From Ruminococcus sp. UBA1780 (GTDB lineage Bacteria; Bacillota; Clostridia; Oscillospirales; Ruminococcaceae): a stretch of DNA of 7,717 nucleotides. Numbering within the stretch: position 1 is the stretch's first letter; every line of letters starts with the position of its first letter. The stretch covers positions 1 through 7,717 of the forward strand of contig DCGK01000054.1 of NCBI GenBank assembly GCA_002315235.1. Reading direction: 5' to 3'. Positions 5,755 through 7,717 of the stretch are shown here, in pieces. The position numbers were made by a program, and so were the translations under genes. The notes beneath the pieces were generated by a model, which saw only the letters and a program-made list of their open reading frames with translations, was not told the origin of the DNA and did not search any database.

Positions 5755-6861
5755 ATGAAGTTTAATAAAACTGCGGGTTTTCTCTGCTCATCAGCTCTCC
5801 TGCTTTCATTCACAGGAATGTACTGCACTGCGGATGCAGCTGAGGCAAAGGACACCGTCAGAATTATGAGCATCGGAGACTCTATCACCGACGGATACGG
5901 AACAGAGGGCTCCTACAGAAAATTTCTCTGTCATGAACTGACAGAGGCCGGTTACACAGTCGATATGGTTGGACCTAACGCCTCATGGGGTGACGCAGAG
6001 TATACAGGAAGCGACGGTGAAAAATTCACATACGATCCTGCCCACTGCGGCTACAGCGGTTATGCCATTGAAGAGTATCCGGGCAGAAACGGCATCCGGG
6101 AAACTATAACAAAGGGCGGGTATCTTGCTGAATACAAGCCTGACATCGTAATTCTTCAGATAGGAACCAATGATATAATCGACAATCATGAGATTGATAC
6201 TGCGGGAAAACGTCTGGATACTCTTGTGACATATATTCTTGATAATATCTCAGAAGACTCTGCCCTGTTTGTCACAACTATTCCTGACCTTGAACCAAAC
6301 AGAGAGGGTGTATACCAGTGGTTTGCTAACTACAGGCATTCTGCTGACTGGCAGACACAATATTCTGATGAAGACGCAGCAAAGACTGTAAGCGCACAGA
6401 TTGTTAATTACAACTCGCAGGTTTCTGCGCTTGTTGAGAGCAAAAAGAACAGCGGTGTAAAAAATATTTATTTCGGTGATGTCCACAGCGCAGTTACTGA
6501 CACTGCTGCTCAGCTCAAGGATGGTGTTCATCCGAATGATGAAGGCTACAAGGCAATGGGTGAATACTGGACCGGTAAGCTTCTTGCTTATCTTGGCGGT
6601 ACTTCAACTGATCCTTCGGATAATCCGCCGGTACAGACTCCGACTGAACAGCCTTCCGCTGAACCTGAACTTATTGTCGGGGATGTAAACGGAGACAAGG
6701 CAGTAAATGCTATTGATTTTATTCTTCTTCAGAAGTATATGCTTGGCTCTGAAAATATCGAAGGCTTTAATATATCCGGTTCAGATTTAAACGGTGACGG
6801 TGCTGTCACTTTACTTGATTTTATAAAGCTTAAGGAAACGCTTCTTAAACAGATTATATGA
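5755..6861 (+). CDS. Secreted CE3-like SGNH esterase with C-terminal dockerin
   Basis: This 368-residue protein is a probable cellulosomal carbohydrate esterase, most like family CE3 acetylxylan esterases, which remove acetyl groups from xylan. Residues 1-28 look like a signal peptide (KFNK, a hydrophobic core, then ADA before the likely cut). The SGNH domain spans about 34-281: GDSIT with nucleophile Ser43, the GYSGY block (99-103), GTND with oxyanion Asn139, and DGVHPND with Asp256 and His259. A Pro/Thr-rich linker (about 283-305) leads to a dockerin with two good calcium loops, DVNGDKAVNAID (310-321) and DLNGDGAVTLLD (344-355). A segment at about 183-212, rich in aromatic and charged residues, looks longer than usual for the family. 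AGGGGG 9 bases upstream supports the start. The gene appears monocistronic. Esterase class is firm; acetylxylan specificity is inferred. Confidence 0.9.
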   Translation: MKFNKTAGFLCSSALLLSFTGMYCTADAAEAKDTVRIMSIGDSITDGYGTEGSYRKFLCHELTEAGYTVDMVGPNASWGDAEYTGSDGEKFTYDPAHCGYSGYAIEEYPGRNGIRETITKGGYLAEYKPDIVILQIGTNDIIDNHEIDTAGKRLDTLVTYILDNISEDSALFVTTIPDLEPNREGVYQWFANYRHSADWQTQYSDEDAAKTVSAQIVNYNSQVSALVESKKNSGVKNIYFGDVHSAVTDTAAQLKDGVHPNDEGYKAMGEYWTGKLLAYLGGTSTDPSDNPPVQTPTEQPSAEPELIVGDVNGDKAVNAIDFILLQKYMLGSENIEGFNISGSDLNGDGAVTLLDFIKLKETLLKQII

Positions 6862-6865
6862 GCCT

Positions 6866-6899
6866 ATAGTAAACAAAATTTATTTATTGCGTTTACTAT
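6866..6899 (+). repeat. Inverted repeat just after the esterase stop
   Basis: ATAGTAAAC (6866-6874) and GTTTACTAT (6891-6899) are perfect 9-base inverted arms around a 16-base AT-rich spacer. No T-tract follows on either strand, so it is not a standard terminator. It may stabilise the 3' end of the mRNA or bind a protein. Confidence 0.5.
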
Positions 6900-6925
6900 T
6901 GGATATTTGCTTGAAGATGACATGG

Positions 6926-6963
6926 CGGTCATTCGGATTACTCCGGATGACCGTTATTTGTTT
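6926..6963 (+). terminator. Intrinsic terminator of the esterase gene
   Basis: CGGTCATTCGG (6926-6936) pairs with CCGGATGACCG (6943-6953) over 11 bp with one T-G wobble around a six-base loop. TTATTTGTTT follows. The T-tract is interrupted, so termination may be slightly less efficient than at the other sites. Confidence 0.8.
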
Positions 6964-6980
6964 GTGAAATCACTATGGAG

Positions 6981-7001
6981 TTCAAAGCTATGTGTTGTTA
7001 T
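6981..7001 (+). repeat. 21-base intergenic repeat, copy 2
   Basis: TTCAAAGCT followed by ATGTGTTGTTAT matches 5572-5592 at 19 of 21 positions. It lies between the esterase terminator and the next promoter. The 6862-7117 gap otherwise holds the two hairpins, a short direct repeat and a promoter, and no gene. Confidence 0.5.
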
Positions 7002-7016
7002 CGTCTGTGTTGTTAT
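6991..7016 (+). repeat. 11-base direct repeat upstream of a promoter
   Basis: TGTGTTGTTAT occurs at 6991-7001 and again at 7006-7016, separated by CGTC (15-base period). It ends 23 bases before the -35 box at 7040, where an activator might bind, though no known site is recognised. Confidence 0.5.
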
Positions 7017-7039
7017 ATATGGCCATTTTTCTGTAATTA

Positions 7040-7068
7040 TTGACATTCAGCAACAAATAATATATAAT
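7040..7068 (+). promoter_or_regulatory. Perfect consensus sigma-A promoter
   Basis: TTGACA (7040-7045) and TATAAT (7063-7068) are both perfect and are separated by exactly 17 bases. Transcription should start near 7075, about 43 bases before the start codon at 7118. This predicts strong constitutive expression unless it is repressed. Confidence 0.9.
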
Positions 7069-7117
7069 TATTCTATCTCATGAAAAAACACTGTTTTAAG
7101 AAAGAAGAGGTATACGT

Positions 7118-7642
7118 ATGGAAGAAAATTTAGCGAAAATAATTGCAGCAATTGCAGGTGTGTTTGTTCTGCTTGTATTATTTGCAGTTTTTATTTTAGT
7201 TCTGTCAAAAGCAGTGCTATGGAAGTTTTACGAAAAGGCCGGAGAACCAGGCTGGAAATGCCTTATCCCTTACTATGACCACATTGTTTCGTCAAACATT
7301 GCAACGGGAAGAATAAATCTCGGTGTTATTCTTATTATCAGTACACTGCTTTCATCAGGTATGGCCAGGGAAATGATGGCTGAGGACAGTGCGACAATTG
7401 CTTATGCTCTGGGTGGACTGGCATCAACGGTAACTGTAATTGCCAGCTTTATACTTAACTTCAACCTTGCAAAGTCATTCGGGGGCAGTACTCTCAGATG
7501 TGTACTTGCGGTATTCTTCGGTGTATTTGCACTTGTACGTCCTGCTTTCAGCAAAAATGAGAAATATAATTACATCGGTTCATACAGACCGAATTCCTCA
7601 GCAAATTCAGGTTCTGCCGGCAGTGGTAGTAACGGTGTATGA
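7118..7642 (+). CDS. Small multi-spanning membrane protein, DUF5684-like
   Basis: This 174-residue protein has about four hydrophobic segments (roughly 8-34, 67-82, 93-117 and 127-142). Between the first two lies the motif KAGEPGWKCLIPYYD (40-54), which resembles the KAG-x-x-GW-x-x-x-IP-x-Y signature of DUF5684-type membrane proteins, whose function is unknown. NLAKSFGGST (116-125), between segments three and four, also fits that family. The C-terminal tail (about 157-174) is rich in Ser, Gly and Asn and is probably disordered. GAGG (7107-7110) lies 7 bases before the ATG. The gene has its own consensus promoter and no co-oriented partner in view. I cannot assign a function. Confidence 0.8.
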   Translation: MEENLAKIIAAIAGVFVLLVLFAVFILVLSKAVLWKFYEKAGEPGWKCLIPYYDHIVSSNIATGRINLGVILIISTLLSSGMAREMMAEDSATIAYALGGLASTVTVIASFILNFNLAKSFGGSTLRCVLAVFFGVFALVRPAFSKNEKYNYIGSYRPNSSANSGSAGSGSNGV

Positions 7643-7717
7643 TTTATGACGCTTTATTTTTCAGATTTAAAGTGATATTTACGTTAGTAAATCGCGCCGC
7701 AGACTTTACAGTCACCC
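7643..7717. other. 3' flank with no identified gene
   Basis: These 75 bases hold a small hairpin (ATTTAC 7677-7682 with GTAAAT 7687-7692, GTTA loop) without a following T-tract, so the end of the membrane-protein transcript is not defined here. A shorter GACT/AGTC stem (7702-7713) is near the edge. Nothing else is supported. Confidence 0.4.

Noticed and set aside
7080..7133. A short frame just before the membrane-protein gene
   Set aside because: There is no ribosome-binding site, it is only 17 codons long, and it simply overlaps the real start region.

Overview
The window reads as a piece of a cellulosome-producing Bacillota genome, most like a rumen or gut Ruminococcus (R. flavefaciens type). 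Two of the genes encode extracellular polysaccharide-degrading enzymes that end in dockerin modules. Shine-Dalgarno sites are strong (AAAGGAG type), promoters are of the sigma-A type, and intrinsic terminators are clear. The species assignment is inference from gene content. All genes are on the + strand, and I see no tRNA, rRNA, CRISPR array, insertion sequence or phage gene.

Layout. (1) Bases 2-1924 hold the 3' part of a family 9 glycoside hydrolase with a CBM3c-like module and a C-terminal dockerin; the 5' end lies outside the window. A good terminator follows at 1933-1968. (2) A near-consensus promoter (2014-2042) leads into a 140-base leader with a strong terminator-like hairpin only about 25 bases after the predicted transcript start. 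(3) Bases 2190-5497 form a five-gene operon: a SIMIBI-type P-loop ATPase of unknown role, then the delta (ferredoxin), alpha, beta and gamma subunits of a 2-oxoacid:ferredoxin oxidoreductase of the Vor/Kor type, closed by a terminator at 5523-5554. (4) Bases 5755-6861 encode a secreted CE3-like SGNH esterase with a dockerin. It has its own promoter and two copies of an 11-base palindrome flanking that promoter. (5) Bases 7118-7642 encode a small membrane protein resembling the DUF5684 family, behind a perfect consensus promoter.

How the genes fit together. The GH9 enzyme and the esterase would both be secreted and docked onto scaffoldin cohesins, one cutting cellulose and the other removing acyl groups (probably acetyl) from hemicellulose. 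The oxidoreductase works in the cytoplasm and links CoA-thioester chemistry to ferredoxin. In ruminococci such an enzyme could run in reverse to carboxylate branched-chain acyl-CoAs for amino-acid synthesis; that is inference from known physiology, not from this sequence.

Most of the window is ordinary. The best leads are the terminator-like leader before the ATPase/oxidoreductase operon, the unexplained ATPase that heads it, the paired palindromes around the esterase promoter, a 21-base repeat shared by two intergenic regions, and the dockerin with one eroded calcium loop.
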